Assembly (NCBI RefSeq): GCF_018403225.1
Contig: NZ_BOSG01000006.1
Coordinates: 310,001-374,000, forward strand
Source: Paenibacillus sp. J23TS9
GTDB lineage: Bacteria > Bacillota > Bacilli > Paenibacillales > Paenibacillaceae
Direction: 5' to 3'
Length of the DNA: 64,000 bases
This document shows positions 8,398-16,833 of the stretch, one piece after another (within the stretch, counting starts at the first letter, position 1; each line of letters begins with the position of its first letter). A program made the position numbers and the translations under genes. The notes below the pieces were generated by a model. It was given only the letters and a program-made list of their open reading frames with translations, was not told the DNA's origin and searched no databases.

Positions 8398-8453
8398 GTG
8401 CAATTATCTACCTGCAGCATTCCAAGAAATTAATGCTCATTCACAAAAATATT

Positions 8454-8486
8454 AAAAAAGGCTACAGTCCTTATATGACAGTAGCC
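8454..8486 (-). terminator. Candidate terminator downstream of the GTPase gene
   Basis: Read on the minus strand, GGCTAC and GTAGCC pair around an inner GTC/GAC stem, and the hairpin is followed by TTTTTT. It lies about 350 nt after the GTPase stop. On the plus strand no T-run follows, so it does not serve the TIR gene well. Confidence 0.55.
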
Positions 8487-8565
8487 CACCACTAGTTTTG
8501 AACCAAGACTATAAAGGCTTTGGCTCATTGTTTTAATGTGACCATTACCTCTACTCTCCGTTTCC

Positions 8566-8589
8566 CCACTATTTGTGATAAGGTTCACC
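8566..8589 (+). repeat. 24-bp repeat, copy 1 (left of the GTPase gene)
   Basis: This copy begins CCACTATTTGTGATA and ends GGTTCACC. It matches 11003-11026 at 23 of 24 positions. The two copies lie in the same orientation on either side of the GTPase gene. Confidence 0.7.
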
Positions 8590-8836
8590 ACAACGAGTCA
8601 AACGGCGAACTGTATCAATCATCGTAACGCACAAACGGCGAGAGCTAATTGCCCTCACCGTTTTCATTAGTTTCTGAAAACACTGATGCGTCAAACCTAA
8701 CTCTATATTTTCTGCTTTACAACTTTACGTGATACAATTTTCTATCTGGTGAACGCGAATTAGTATTTATCGTAGCGGATTCATGCTCCCATCAGCTTAT
8801 ACGTATTAATTATCCTCTTGGTTTTTTGGTCAACAA

Positions 8837-10720
8837 TTAGTTAAAATCAAGAAAGTTAATTAATCGCTCCAAAAATTTCTTTGCATTGTATCCCTTTCTT
8901 ATGTCTGGAACAATATCGAGATACTTAATCCGGTTTGAAATCTCTATGGCAATTAAATCTGTATACTTATAACCCGAGTTATTATTACCCCATATTTTTT
9001 TCAATTCATCCCACTTAACATCGCTTAAAAGTTTATTTATCATGGATTTTTTATAGTGTTCACGATTCTCTTTTCTAAAATGCTCGTAAGCTTCATTAAT
9101 TTCATATTCTAAAGCATTTTGAACAGCACTTTCCAAACGATCATTTGCATCAAATAATGCTAATGAAAAAGAAGTTAATTTCACATCACTGTTCTCCAAA
9201 GCAGTTGCATATTCCTCATTTGCAATTTGCATTGACTGATCATAAACACTGAAATTCCAATAATCTCCATGTCTATTTACAGAGCCACGAATGTAGCCTG
9301 CTGATTTAGTGTTTATTATATCTTCTTTTATTTTTGCAATAAGATCTTCATAGTGATCTGTCAAAATATATAAATGACTATACATTTCTTCCTTGATCCG
9401 TATCAATTTCTCTTTATGTTTATCTTCAAGACTGTTGGATGCTAGTATATCCAACTGTTTGTTAATTCCAGACAGCTCTTCATCATATTTTATATACATC
9501 TCATTTATTTTATATTCTATTGTTTTCCAAAAAGTCACTTGCTCAGTTTCATATTCGGCTAAATTTACTTCATATATTTTTTTCCCAGCTTCTATTCCGA
9601 AATACGAGTTGTAGAAAAGCATATTATTACTATCCAAAGAAATAGCCTGCCAATTACTAAGGGCTTCTCTCTTTTTGTTATCTTTACCTGTTTCTCTCCC
9701 ATTAGCACCATTGACATCGAACAATTCACTTCCACGCTCTAAACCTAATACAAAATTCCGATACTTTAAATCTTGATTTTGAAGAACAAATACATTTTTG
9801 AGGAAGCCTTGCGAAACACGATTCCCATATTCATCGATATCATCACAAATGATGCAGATATTATGTTTATCTTCACATATTGCGATGATATCGCTACGTA
9901 CTGCATCGCCATCAATTCCACGAGTATCAATTACTTTGCGAATTTGATCTGGAACTTTAATATTCCAATCACTTTTTCTTATATATACAATTATTTTCAT
10001 TGGATATGGGAAACCCTCAATAGTACAATCATTAATTCCTGCTATGGTCTTCTTTAGCCAACTATTTATATCCTCTTCATTAGAATAAGTTATTCTATTT
10101 TTAGTACGGGAAGAATAATTAATTTTTTGTTTTATTGCTTCGGAGGCTAGTTCATACAATTGCTTATTTTCATCTAATGGTAGTGTACTGTTTTGTTCTA
10201 TATATATCTTATACTTATCTTCACTTGTAGGAAATTTAGATAGATTTTCGATGGCCCGTTGAACTTCAATTGAACACTCGACATTAGCTTCCTGCTTAAT
10301 AACTTTCCGACAATAAGCATCCACTAGTTCGTGCAACTCATCTTCGCCAATCCCTATAATCTCTACTTCAACATTCATTTTCTCATCATCAAAAAAAACA
10401 ATTTCTGTTTCACATAAAGTCGTTCTTCCTGTGCCTGTTTTTAAAATAGGAATCTCAGATAATGATTCACCTATTCTTAATTTCTCCTTATTAACAAACC
10501 CTAATAAATTTGAAATTGCTGTAGATTTTCCAATACCCACTTTTCCAATAAAACAAAGATTATAATTCTCAATTGAACAAATTTCCTCAATCTTTTTCAC
10601 CCTATTTAACAAAGGACCTACCATTATCTTACTAATATTATTTACAGTAGGTGCTGATCGAACAACATCGATCTTACTTATAATTTCTTTGCATTTAGTC
10701 AGTACGAACTTTTGATTCAT
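8837..10720 (-). CDS. P-loop GTPase of dynamin-like appearance, 627 aa
   Basis: The N-terminal part is a P-loop NTPase. Walker A is GKVGIGKST (59-67), a conserved TGTGRTT follows as a likely switch I region near 95, and IDTRGID near residue 265 fits the G3 motif DxxG. The C-terminal 250 residues are helical and charged (for example around LSGINKQLDILASNSLEDK), as in stalk regions of dynamin-like or GTPase-associated defence proteins. No canonical N/TKxD motif was found, so nucleotide specificity is unsure. It starts at ATG 10720 behind GGAGGGAGAGGG. It is a single-gene unit with its own promoter and terminator, AT-rich like the ABC-3C and TIR genes. A defence role is inferred from context. 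Confidence 0.65.
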   Translation of the reverse strand: MNQKFVLTKCKEIISKIDVVRSAPTVNNISKIMVGPLLNRVKKIEEICSIENYNLCFIGKVGIGKSTAISNLLGFVNKEKLRIGESLSEIPILKTGTGRTTLCETEIVFFDDEKMNVEVEIIGIGEDELHELVDAYCRKVIKQEANVECSIEVQRAIENLSKFPTSEDKYKIYIEQNSTLPLDENKQLYELASEAIKQKINYSSRTKNRITYSNEEDINSWLKKTIAGINDCTIEGFPYPMKIIVYIRKSDWNIKVPDQIRKVIDTRGIDGDAVRSDIIAICEDKHNICIICDDIDEYGNRVSQGFLKNVFVLQNQDLKYRNFVLGLERGSELFDVNGANGRETGKDNKKREALSNWQAISLDSNNMLFYNSYFGIEAGKKIYEVNLAEYETEQVTFWKTIEYKINEMYIKYDEELSGINKQLDILASNSLEDKHKEKLIRIKEEMYSHLYILTDHYEDLIAKIKEDIINTKSAGYIRGSVNRHGDYWNFSVYDQSMQIANEEYATALENSDVKLTSFSLALFDANDRLESAVQNALEYEINEAYEHFRKENREHYKKSMINKLLSDVKWDELKKIWGNNNSGYKYTDLIAIEISNRIKYLDIVPDIRKGYNAKKFLERLINFLDFN

Positions 10721-10749
10721 TTTCCCTCTCCCTCCATATTCAACATTAG

Positions 10750-10779
10750 ATTGTATTTGCTCATAAATACAAGTGACAA
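10750..10779 (-). promoter_or_regulatory. Promoter of the GTPase gene overlapped by an 8-bp inverted repeat
   Basis: On the minus strand TTGTCA and TACAAT are separated by 18 bp and lie about 30-60 bp upstream of the start codon. TTGTATTT at 10751-10758 and AAATACAA at 10765-10772 form a perfect inverted repeat that fills the space between the two hexamers. A repressor bound there would block RNA polymerase (inference). Confidence 0.55.
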
Positions 10780-11002
10780 CATCTCAGGTAGTTAATCAAT
10801 TCGACATTTTCCAACAAATCCCTTCTCAGAAAATAAGAAAGCACCCGTCAGTTCAAACAGGCGCTATCTTTAAATTTGATATTTGAATCCTAATTATTTC
10901 AGCACCAACATTACACTTCACTCCACATGTTATTGCATGTTTACACTCCCATTGGCAGGTTTAGCATCTTCGCTTCAATCTTCAACTCGCACTTTTGCTT
11001 TA

Positions 11003-11026
11003 CCACTATTTGTGATACGGTTCACC
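11003..11026 (+). repeat. 24-bp repeat, copy 2 (right of the GTPase gene)
   Basis: This copy differs from 8566-8589 only at one base (C for A in the middle of GATA[C/A]GG). Similarity outside the 24 bp is weak. It may be a conserved core of a dispersed intergenic element or a trace of an insertion event. Confidence 0.7.
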
Positions 11027-11171
11027 GTGAATGATCATGAACTAAGTTGCCGGTTACTTCAATGCAGATAGGGAACAGCTTCCGCGATGAACTGATTCCT
11101 TCAGATTGAATTATCGTTTCCGTTATCGGAACGCAGCTGCCAGCAAAACTGAAACCACCCACAAAGCAAAA

Positions 11172-11318
11172 TTAATGGGCTCTGCGGTTTATACGATCCA
11201 CAAACAGAGGGTAACTTGTCTGGTCCTGAACATTTCGGACAACCAAATTTTTCAGATCGTATATTTCATCCCTTAATAGGTCTGAATTTGCACTCTTAGA
11301 GCTTCTGGTTAATTTCAT
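11172..11318 (-). pseudogene. Possible remnant of a coding sequence (48 aa)
   Basis: The frame MKLTRSSKSANSDLLRDEI to a final FVDRINRRAH has protein-like composition and stays open about 12 codons further upstream (VLDEALERCA). It has no ribosome binding site and no partner gene. I do not recognise it; it may be the tail of a lost gene or chance. Confidence 0.2.
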
Positions 11319-11540
11319 GGCGCAACGCTCTAAAGCCTCATCCAGTACCGATTAGATTGTATGTCCCCCAAGTCTCGGTGCAAATGCTGTTCCGCGGCCG
11401 TGCAATCTCGCTAACTGCCATTCACTCCCGGAACAGCCTCGTACAATTCCATATGTCTCAGTTTTGACATGATTTTAGAATAAACCTATTGTTATCTTAA
11501 ATCGAAAGACAAAGCTTCAAGCGTACATTCAATTTTTTAA

Positions 11541-11587
11541 ACAAAACAGTAAGCGGCTTGATCATAGTAGTGATCAGCCACTTACTG
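11541..11587 (-). terminator. Terminator of the O-acylation operon
   Basis: CAGTAAG at 11547-11553 pairs with CTTACTG at 11581-11587, with inner pairs GGCT/AGCC and GATCA/TGATC. On the minus strand it is followed by TTTTGTTT. It lies about 95 nt after the DUF4358 gene. Confidence 0.75.
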
Positions 11588-11680
11588 CTGTTGTGTTGCC
11601 CATCCGAACTTCTGCAAATAAACAATGCGGTCCCTTTAGCTCCCAATACCGCCCTAAATAGAGGAGCGGACAATCTCCTG

Positions 11681-12172
11681 TTATTTAAAGGCTTTGTCAA
11701 ACGCACTTTCGATTTTCTCGGCATCCTTGGAGACCGTAAACAAAATATATCGACCTTTGACCTTTAATACATGCTTTTCGACGAGGTAAAATTGCTCGGG
11801 ACGGTAGTCTTTCAACTTGACCTCTTGAGCCTCGATTCTTTTCATGATTTTTTCCTTAACGCTTTCCGCTTGATTCTCTTGTTTCACTTTGATCACGGCC
11901 AGTTCATTTGCTTCCACGTTCGATTCTGCCGTATACAGCACAAAATCCTGAACTTCATCTGCATCGAGATGATACAGCTTCTTAAGCCTGTTCATATCCC
12001 CTTTTTCCATATCTTCCATAGAAGCCACTTGCTTGATGCGTTCCTCAATTTTATGGACAGGAACGTCCTTGGTGTCTTCGTTCTTGCCAGAACACCCGAT
12101 CAAAATATCACATAAGATCATGACGGCAGACAGGACAAACAAGTATTTAATCTTCTTTCCAGTAAGCATCAT
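11681..12172 (-). CDS. DUF4358-type lipoprotein
   Basis: A small exported lipoprotein of 163 residues. The N-terminus is a basic and hydrophobic signal with lipobox ILIGC (Cys about residue 27). The mature part contains YHLDADEVQDFVLYTAES, typical of DUF4358. In Firmicutes this family sits beside MBOAT and DHHW proteins, as it does here, so it probably assists surface polymer acylation; the mechanism is unknown. It starts at ATG 12172 behind AAGGAGG, 20 bp after the DHHW gene. Confidence 0.75.
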   Translation of the reverse strand: MMLTGKKIKYLFVLSAVMILCDILIGCSGKNEDTKDVPVHKIEERIKQVASMEDMEKGDMNRLKKLYHLDADEVQDFVLYTAESNVEANELAVIKVKQENQAESVKEKIMKRIEAQEVKLKDYRPEQFYLVEKHVLKVKGRYILFTVSKDAEKIESAFDKAFK

Positions 12173-12191
12173 TACTGACCTCCTTTTTGCA

Positions 12192-13340
12192 TTATTCCAC
12201 GGAATCCGCTAATGATTTAATTGATGGATCTTCCAAAAAAGTAGTAATATTATACAAAATCAACATGTCGTGGATTTGCCGATCTTCCGTAAGTTTCAGT
12301 ACATCCCCCTCATAATATCTGAGGTCTATCACATCAATTTCGCTAAAATGCGATGTTAAAAAAGGGATCAAGCTGTTTGCATACGAATCTTTGACAATAA
12401 GCAGCCTTCTCCCTTCCGTATTGTCAGTTGTTATTCGGATCACGCCATGATTCCCATTGAAAAATACAGTGTATTTATCCTTCTTGGTGAGATTTACCAT
12501 GACGTACATCGAATCCGCACTTTGCTGTTCGTCTACATAATCCACGGAAATGGTCCCCGGTGTTCTTGGATAATAAAGCTCAATAGAATCCGGCTGTAAG
12601 TGCCTAAACCCGCTTTTCGAATACAAAGATCCATAGAACTGACTGGTGACTTGACGAATGTTGAAATCATCTTCGTTCTTGGGTGTGAAACCCAGTGGCG
12701 CGCCCATTTCCCGATAGGCAAGGAAAGCACCTTTGGTCGTCCAGTGATGGTCTGTTTTGTAATAGATCGGTTGCTCCTTGTTCGCCTCTAGAGCGGGGGA
12801 AACATCGATACATCGAATGTCTCCGGGAAGAGAATCCTTTATCTTTTCCCAATAGACCATCTCATCACCACCGGAAGCATAAGGCGGCAATTTATCCTGA
12901 AGCACTGCAGCGGCCGTCGGCACCAACATCATATATTTACGTAGACCAGGCGTAGCCTTATCAAATGCTTGAACAGCTTTCACCTTGTCTTCCAAATCTC
13001 CTTTTTCGGGAGGAGAAAATTTTTGAATCAGGTACCCGTCCTTGCCGATGTAAACCCCATTGCTCTCTTTTTTTCCCATTCCTTGGTCCGCACCGGATTT
13101 TAGTCCAATCCAAAAGTCCCTCTCCATAAACTGATCCGATATATACGATTCGAATTCTGAAGTAAACTTGCCTGATCCTAATGTTTCAAGCGAGAATTTC
13201 GGGAGCTGCTGCAGCATTCGGTTCTCTGATTCGGAAAATACTTTACTCGGGGTCAGAAAGTTGATAACCAATACCGCTCCGGTAAACATCAGCAGTAAAA
13301 TGGCGAGTGCGCGATAATATACCTGGTCGTACTTCTTCAA
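12192..13340 (-). CDS. DHHW family protein (AlgJ/AlgX-like SGNH-fold acetylation factor)
   Basis: This membrane-anchored extracytoplasmic protein carries the diagnostic YKTDHHWT motif near residue 200, preceded by a single N-terminal membrane helix (about 10-30). By analogy with AlgJ/AlgX it accepts an acyl group exported by the MBOAT protein and moves it to a surface polysaccharide. I favour the TTG start at 13340, because GGAGGTG lies six bases before it; the upstream ATG at 13355 would contain that ribosome binding site. It lies just after the MBOAT stop, giving tight coupling. Confidence 0.78.
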   Translation of the reverse strand: MKKYDQVYYRALAILLLMFTGAVLVINFLTPSKVFSESENRMLQQLPKFSLETLGSGKFTSEFESYISDQFMERDFWIGLKSGADQGMGKKESNGVYIGKDGYLIQKFSPPEKGDLEDKVKAVQAFDKATPGLRKYMMLVPTAAAVLQDKLPPYASGGDEMVYWEKIKDSLPGDIRCIDVSPALEANKEQPIYYKTDHHWTTKGAFLAYREMGAPLGFTPKNEDDFNIRQVTSQFYGSLYSKSGFRHLQPDSIELYYPRTPGTISVDYVDEQQSADSMYVMVNLTKKDKYTVFFNGNHGVIRITTDNTEGRRLLIVKDSYANSLIPFLTSHFSEIDVIDLRYYEGDVLKLTEDRQIHDMLILYNITTFLEDPSIKSLADSVE

Positions 13341-13354
13341 ATCAATCACCTCCA

Positions 13355-14761
13355 TTAAAAACGAAAGTATAAGAACGGATTATACGTTTCATTGACCAGG
13401 TAAGCTGTTGACGCCACCATAAAGATGAAGTAGATGGCGGAAGCGGCAATCGATCCAAATCGGGCGAACCTGGTTCTGATGTTGGTCAGCGCTTTACTGG
13501 GAAACGGCGTGGCACAAACCACCAAAATCAGCAGCAGCAGGGCGTTCGTCGACAGATCGTAGAGCGACCGGTTGTCCACGAACCCATTTGCTCCAGCGCC
13601 AAACATCGTTCCGATGAATGTCATGGCTGCAGGCAGATGTTCAAATTCAAAAAATACCCAGCCGATGATCACGATAATTAAGGTGTAGACATGGCTCATA
13701 AACGCTGGTAAACGCTGAAACCATTTCAAGAGAAATAGCTTTTCGATCGTGACAAAAAGACCGAAATATAAGCCCCAAATGATAAAATTCCAGCTCGCTC
13801 CATGCCACAATCCGGTTATAAACCATACAACCGCCAAGTTTCTCAACTGTTTCAGCATACCAACTCGGTTCCCACCGAGCGGGATGTAGATATACTCACG
13901 GAACCAGGCACCGAGCGAAATATGCCACCTCCGCCAAAATTCCGTAATACTCTTGGAAATATAAGGATAGTTGAAGTTCTCCATAAATTCGAATCCGATC
14001 ATTTTACCTAACCCACGCGCCATATCCGAATACCCGCTAAAATCGAAGTAGATTTGAAACGTGAAGGCGACAATGCCGAGCCATGCGGAAAGAACCGACA
14101 GCTCCCCCGCAGGCACCGCTTTGACGCTTGCCCACAGCAAACCGATATTGTTGGCAAGCAGCACTTTTTTAGCAAGTCCTCTGATAAACAGTTCCGCCCC
14201 TTCGCCAAAACGGTCCAACGTCACTTTGCGGTTAACAAGCTGCCCCGCAATATCTGCGTATTTAACGATCGGTCCCGCTATAAGCTGCGGGAACATCGTC
14301 ACGTAGGCGCCGAAGGAGATTAGGTTCTTCTGAACAGTCACCTTCCCCCGATAAACGTCGATTACATAAGACATCGTTTGGAACGTGTAGAAGGATATTC
14401 CCACCGGAAGCGGAAGATCTGCTGCCTGCAAGTGCAGGTTAAATAACGAATTAATATTGTCGAAGACGAAACCCGCGTATTTAAAGAAGCCCAGAATTCC
14501 CAGGCTTCCAATCATGGATATGATCAAAACTCCCCGTGCAATCGCCTTACGGTGCCTGTATTTTTCGATCAGGATCCCGTTCACATAGTCGAATACCGTC
14601 GAGAAGATCATGATGAAAATATAGACAGGCTCGCCCCATGCATAGAAGATCAGGCTTGCGACGAGCAGAATGGCATTTCTAATCCTCATGGGCGATATAT
14701 AGTAGATCAGAATTGTGACCGGCAAAAAGAGAAATAGAAATATAAGGCTGCTAAAGACCAA
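13355..14761 (-). CDS. MBOAT family membrane O-acyltransferase (DltB/AlgI-like)
   Basis: This polytopic membrane protein of 468 residues carries acyl groups across the membrane for O-acylation of a cell-surface polymer. It shows many hydrophobic helices, the conserved block WRRWHISLGAWFREYIYIPLG (about 275-295) and the putative catalytic His in GLWHGASWN (near 325), all typical of AlgI/DltB-like MBOAT proteins. It starts at TTG 14761 with GGAGGTG eight bases upstream. With the DHHW, DUF4358 and SGNH proteins it forms a surface acylation set; the acceptor polymer is unknown. Confidence 0.9.
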   Translation of the reverse strand: MVFSSLIFLFLFLPVTILIYYISPMRIRNAILLVASLIFYAWGEPVYIFIMIFSTVFDYVNGILIEKYRHRKAIARGVLIISMIGSLGILGFFKYAGFVFDNINSLFNLHLQAADLPLPVGISFYTFQTMSYVIDVYRGKVTVQKNLISFGAYVTMFPQLIAGPIVKYADIAGQLVNRKVTLDRFGEGAELFIRGLAKKVLLANNIGLLWASVKAVPAGELSVLSAWLGIVAFTFQIYFDFSGYSDMARGLGKMIGFEFMENFNYPYISKSITEFWRRWHISLGAWFREYIYIPLGGNRVGMLKQLRNLAVVWFITGLWHGASWNFIIWGLYFGLFVTIEKLFLLKWFQRLPAFMSHVYTLIIVIIGWVFFEFEHLPAAMTFIGTMFGAGANGFVDNRSLYDLSTNALLLLILVVCATPFPSKALTNIRTRFARFGSIAASAIYFIFMVASTAYLVNETYNPFLYFRF

Positions 14762-14796
14762 TCCCCGTCACCTCCAGTTCTTGACCTAGTTGCATG

Positions 14797-15483
14797 TTAT
14801 TTCACCCGATCTTTGAGCAAATCCAGCATACGTGCATAAAACTCGGGTTTAAAATGAACGCCGTCCGAACTGTACAAATTTTGGCTGTCCGTAAATATGG
14901 AGGATAAATCGACAAATTCGACCTGCTTCTTGCTCGCCAGCTCTTTTAAGCCTTGGTTGTAATCATTGATATTTTTGTAGCGTTGTTCCACTTTTTCAGC
15001 TTCCGGCGTAACCGGAGTCACCGGTAAAATCGTTATGGATGCCTTCGGAAGTTTCTCCTTGATGCTGTCGATCAATTTGGCGTAAAACTTCAGCGAATAC
15101 TGCTTGGGGTTGTCGGTTATTTGGGGCGGCAATAAGATATCATCGGATCCCAGCATGATAAATACATGCTGCGGATTCCGCTCTGCCAGCTTATCGACAT
15201 CTCCACCCTCCAGAGATAGCTCGGTAGTCGTTCCCGCACCTGCCACTACATTGAAGTCGTCCAAGATGTCATGGTAGGATAGCGCCTCTGTAATCGAATC
15301 CCCCAGAAATACGCTGTGTTGAAAAATCGTTTTATAGGAAGTAGTGTTTGACTTCTCCAAGGGAGCCGTTTCATTGACTTCTGCCATAGGCGTCTCGCTT
15401 TGCGCATTTTGCCCATTCCCGCATGCTGCCAAGGCGAGTGCGATGCTGCCTAAAAATAGTGTTGAAATGACTTTTTTATACAT
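14797..15483 (-). CDS. SGNH/GDSL hydrolase-like lipoprotein
   Basis: A 228-residue lipoprotein with lipobox ALAAC (Cys about 21) followed by an SGNH hydrolase fold. Block I is FLGDSITE (nucleophile Ser near 62), a later block is MLGSDD, and the SSDGVHFKP segment holds the Asp and His of the catalytic triad. Such enzymes add or remove acetyl groups on polysaccharides. It lies between the amidase and the MBOAT gene with short gaps, so it probably works in the same pathway. It starts at ATG 15483. Confidence 0.8.
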   Translation of the reverse strand: MYKKVISTLFLGSIALALAACGNGQNAQSETPMAEVNETAPLEKSNTTSYKTIFQHSVFLGDSITEALSYHDILDDFNVVAGAGTTTELSLEGGDVDKLAERNPQHVFIMLGSDDILLPPQITDNPKQYSLKFYAKLIDSIKEKLPKASITILPVTPVTPEAEKVEQRYKNINDYNQGLKELASKKQVEFVDLSSIFTDSQNLYSSDGVHFKPEFYARMLDLLKDRVK

Positions 15484-15500
15484 GGGATCATTGTCCTCTC

Positions 15501-16214
15501 TTAATTTAAATTTAGGTACTCCTTTATGCCTTCCAGAATGGAAGCAGCTATTCGGCTTTGAACATCTTCTGTCAGCATTGCTTTCTCTTCCTGCGGATTC
15601 GTTAAATATCCCGTCTCGATCAAGACGGCCGGCATTTCCGTATCCTTTAGAACAAAATAATCTTGTTTCTTCGCTCCCCGGTCCCGAAAGCCGCTTGCCT
15701 GAACTACTTGTCGTTGCATGATATCGGCCAAGGATTGCGAATTCTCATGGTAATAGTACGTTTCCGTGCCCGACACGCCAGGGTCCTCGTACGTATTGCC
15801 GTGAATGGATATAAACAGATCCGCACCCAGATCATTGGCAAATTTCGGCCTTTCCCGATCCACCGAGGATATAAACCGGTCGTCCGTCCGGGTCATATAC
15901 ACCTGGATTCGCAGTTCTTGCTTCGCCAATTCCTCCACCTTGTGCGCCAGCTTCAGCGTAAAATCCTTTTCGAAACTTCCGCTGGCCCCTTTCGCCCCGC
16001 GGTCTTTTCCACCATGCCCTGGATCAATGACAATTTTATACGGCGTCCCCGGCTGATGAGGTGAATTACTGTTTCCGCTTAATAGGTCCATCATCCGATG
16101 GTTTATTTCGGTCTTGCTTCGGCTTCCTGCCCCATCCCCCGAATTGATGCTGTACAGCAAAACGATCAGCACCGCGGACAACAAGAATGCGACCGTCAGT
16201 ACGGCTTTTCTCAT
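15501..16214 (-). CDS. N-acetylmuramoyl-L-alanine amidase (Amidase_3)
   Basis: This exported peptidoglycan hydrolase cleaves the amide between muramic acid and the stem peptide. The 237 residues begin with a membrane anchor or signal (about 5-24) and continue as an Amidase_3 domain. The zinc ligands and catalytic residues are visible in DPGHGG, the Glu of SFEKDF, SIHGN, and IETGYLTN. ATG 16214 is preceded by AAGGAGG; a longer frame to 16331 has no ribosome binding site. It is the first intact gene of the surface operon. Confidence 0.88.
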   Translation of the reverse strand: MRKAVLTVAFLLSAVLIVLLYSINSGDGAGSRSKTEINHRMMDLLSGNSNSPHQPGTPYKIVIDPGHGGKDRGAKGASGSFEKDFTLKLAHKVEELAKQELRIQVYMTRTDDRFISSVDRERPKFANDLGADLFISIHGNTYEDPGVSGTETYYYHENSQSLADIMQRQVVQASGFRDRGAKKQDYFVLKDTEMPAVLIETGYLTNPQEEKAMLTEDVQSRIAASILEGIKEYLNLN

Positions 16215-16289
16215 TCTCTCTCTCCTCCTTACAATAAAGAGTGTAATCGCCCGAGATAAAGATAAAGTGCAGATTATATCAAATTGATT

Positions 16290-16625
16290 TATAGATTCAG
16301 GCAGCAATGATAGATAAAAAGAGCCGTCCAACCGAGATCCACATGGGCCCTCGTGACAGCTCTTTCTTCCAAAAAAATTGATCCTGTGCTGCGCAGCAAT
16401 GGTCTTTCAGATTCCAGTCGTTCGATTCGATGGTCCCATCCCAAATCTTCATTCCTTCTTTTGCGATTTGATCGCGGGTCTTCTTTTCGTTTAACCCGGG
16501 GACCGAGCCGTAAGGTGGACGCACCAAATGTGGATTTTCGCTTTTCGCTGCAATTGGCTTCCTTGCATGAAAAAAGTGGCCTTGACGCCATGTTACCGTA
16601 ACACGTCGAGAAATTTTGCAAGAAA
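16290..16625 (-). pseudogene. Polysaccharide deacetylase (NodB-type) gene remnant
   Basis: Pieces of a NodB-fold deacetylase can be read in three frames. One frame has HGVKATFFMQGSQLQRKAK near 16540-16600, the classical motif after the first strand. A second has LVRPPYGSVPGLNEK and IWDGTIESNDWNLKD at about 16405-16530. The third has TRAHVDLGWTALF at about 16320-16350. The roughly 60 residues that should lie between the first two pieces, including the zinc-binding HxxxH, are missing. An internal deletion and at least two frameshifts have therefore destroyed the gene. It heads the O-acylation/amidase operon, so it was probably its first member. Confidence 0.7.
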
Positions 16626-16784
16626 AATGGCTTGCCGTCTGCGCCTCTTTGCTCTGTGCGTTCTTTCTCTCAGACCCCGACGAAGGTTTGGTCCTATTGT
16701 CATTTTCAATCCATCCCCCCTCTCTCAAATAGAAAGAATAACAGGGAAAGATGCAGAAGAAGTGCAGATGAAATCACCGCCATT

Positions 16785-16824
16785 TAAAAAAAGAGAAAGC
16801 GCAGAACCGAGGTCCGCGCTTTCT
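16785..16824 (-). terminator. Terminator after the two-component system
   Basis: AGAAAGCGC (16794-16802) pairs with GCGCTTTCT (16816-16824) around a 13-nt loop. On the minus strand the stem is followed by CTTTTTTT. It lies 10 nt after the histidine kinase stop. Confidence 0.85.
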
Positions 16825-16833
16825 TCCGTATTC

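Larger units (their letters stand above)
8398..8836. other. Gene-free stretch between the TIR and GTPase genes
   Basis: No gene is supported. It contains a hairpin at 8460-8486 and one copy of a 24-bp repeat at 8566-8589, both listed separately. The segment 8590-8700 has scattered GC-rich words (AACGGCGA occurs more than once) and looks like part of a larger degenerate intergenic element. Confidence 0.4.
10780..11546. other. Long gene-poor stretch right of the AT-rich island
   Basis: No convincing gene was found. An imperfect hairpin (GCGCCTG with CGGGTGC on the minus strand) lies near 10849-10875. The second copy of the 24-bp repeat is at 11003-11026. A short minus-strand frame at 11172-11318 may be a gene remnant. 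The base composition returns to that of the core chromosome here, so the island edge probably lies around 10800-11050. Confidence 0.4.

Noticed and set aside
8398..8836. CRISPR-like array near defence genes
   Set aside because: Only one repeat word recurs and not at regular spacing; no array structure exists anywhere in the window.
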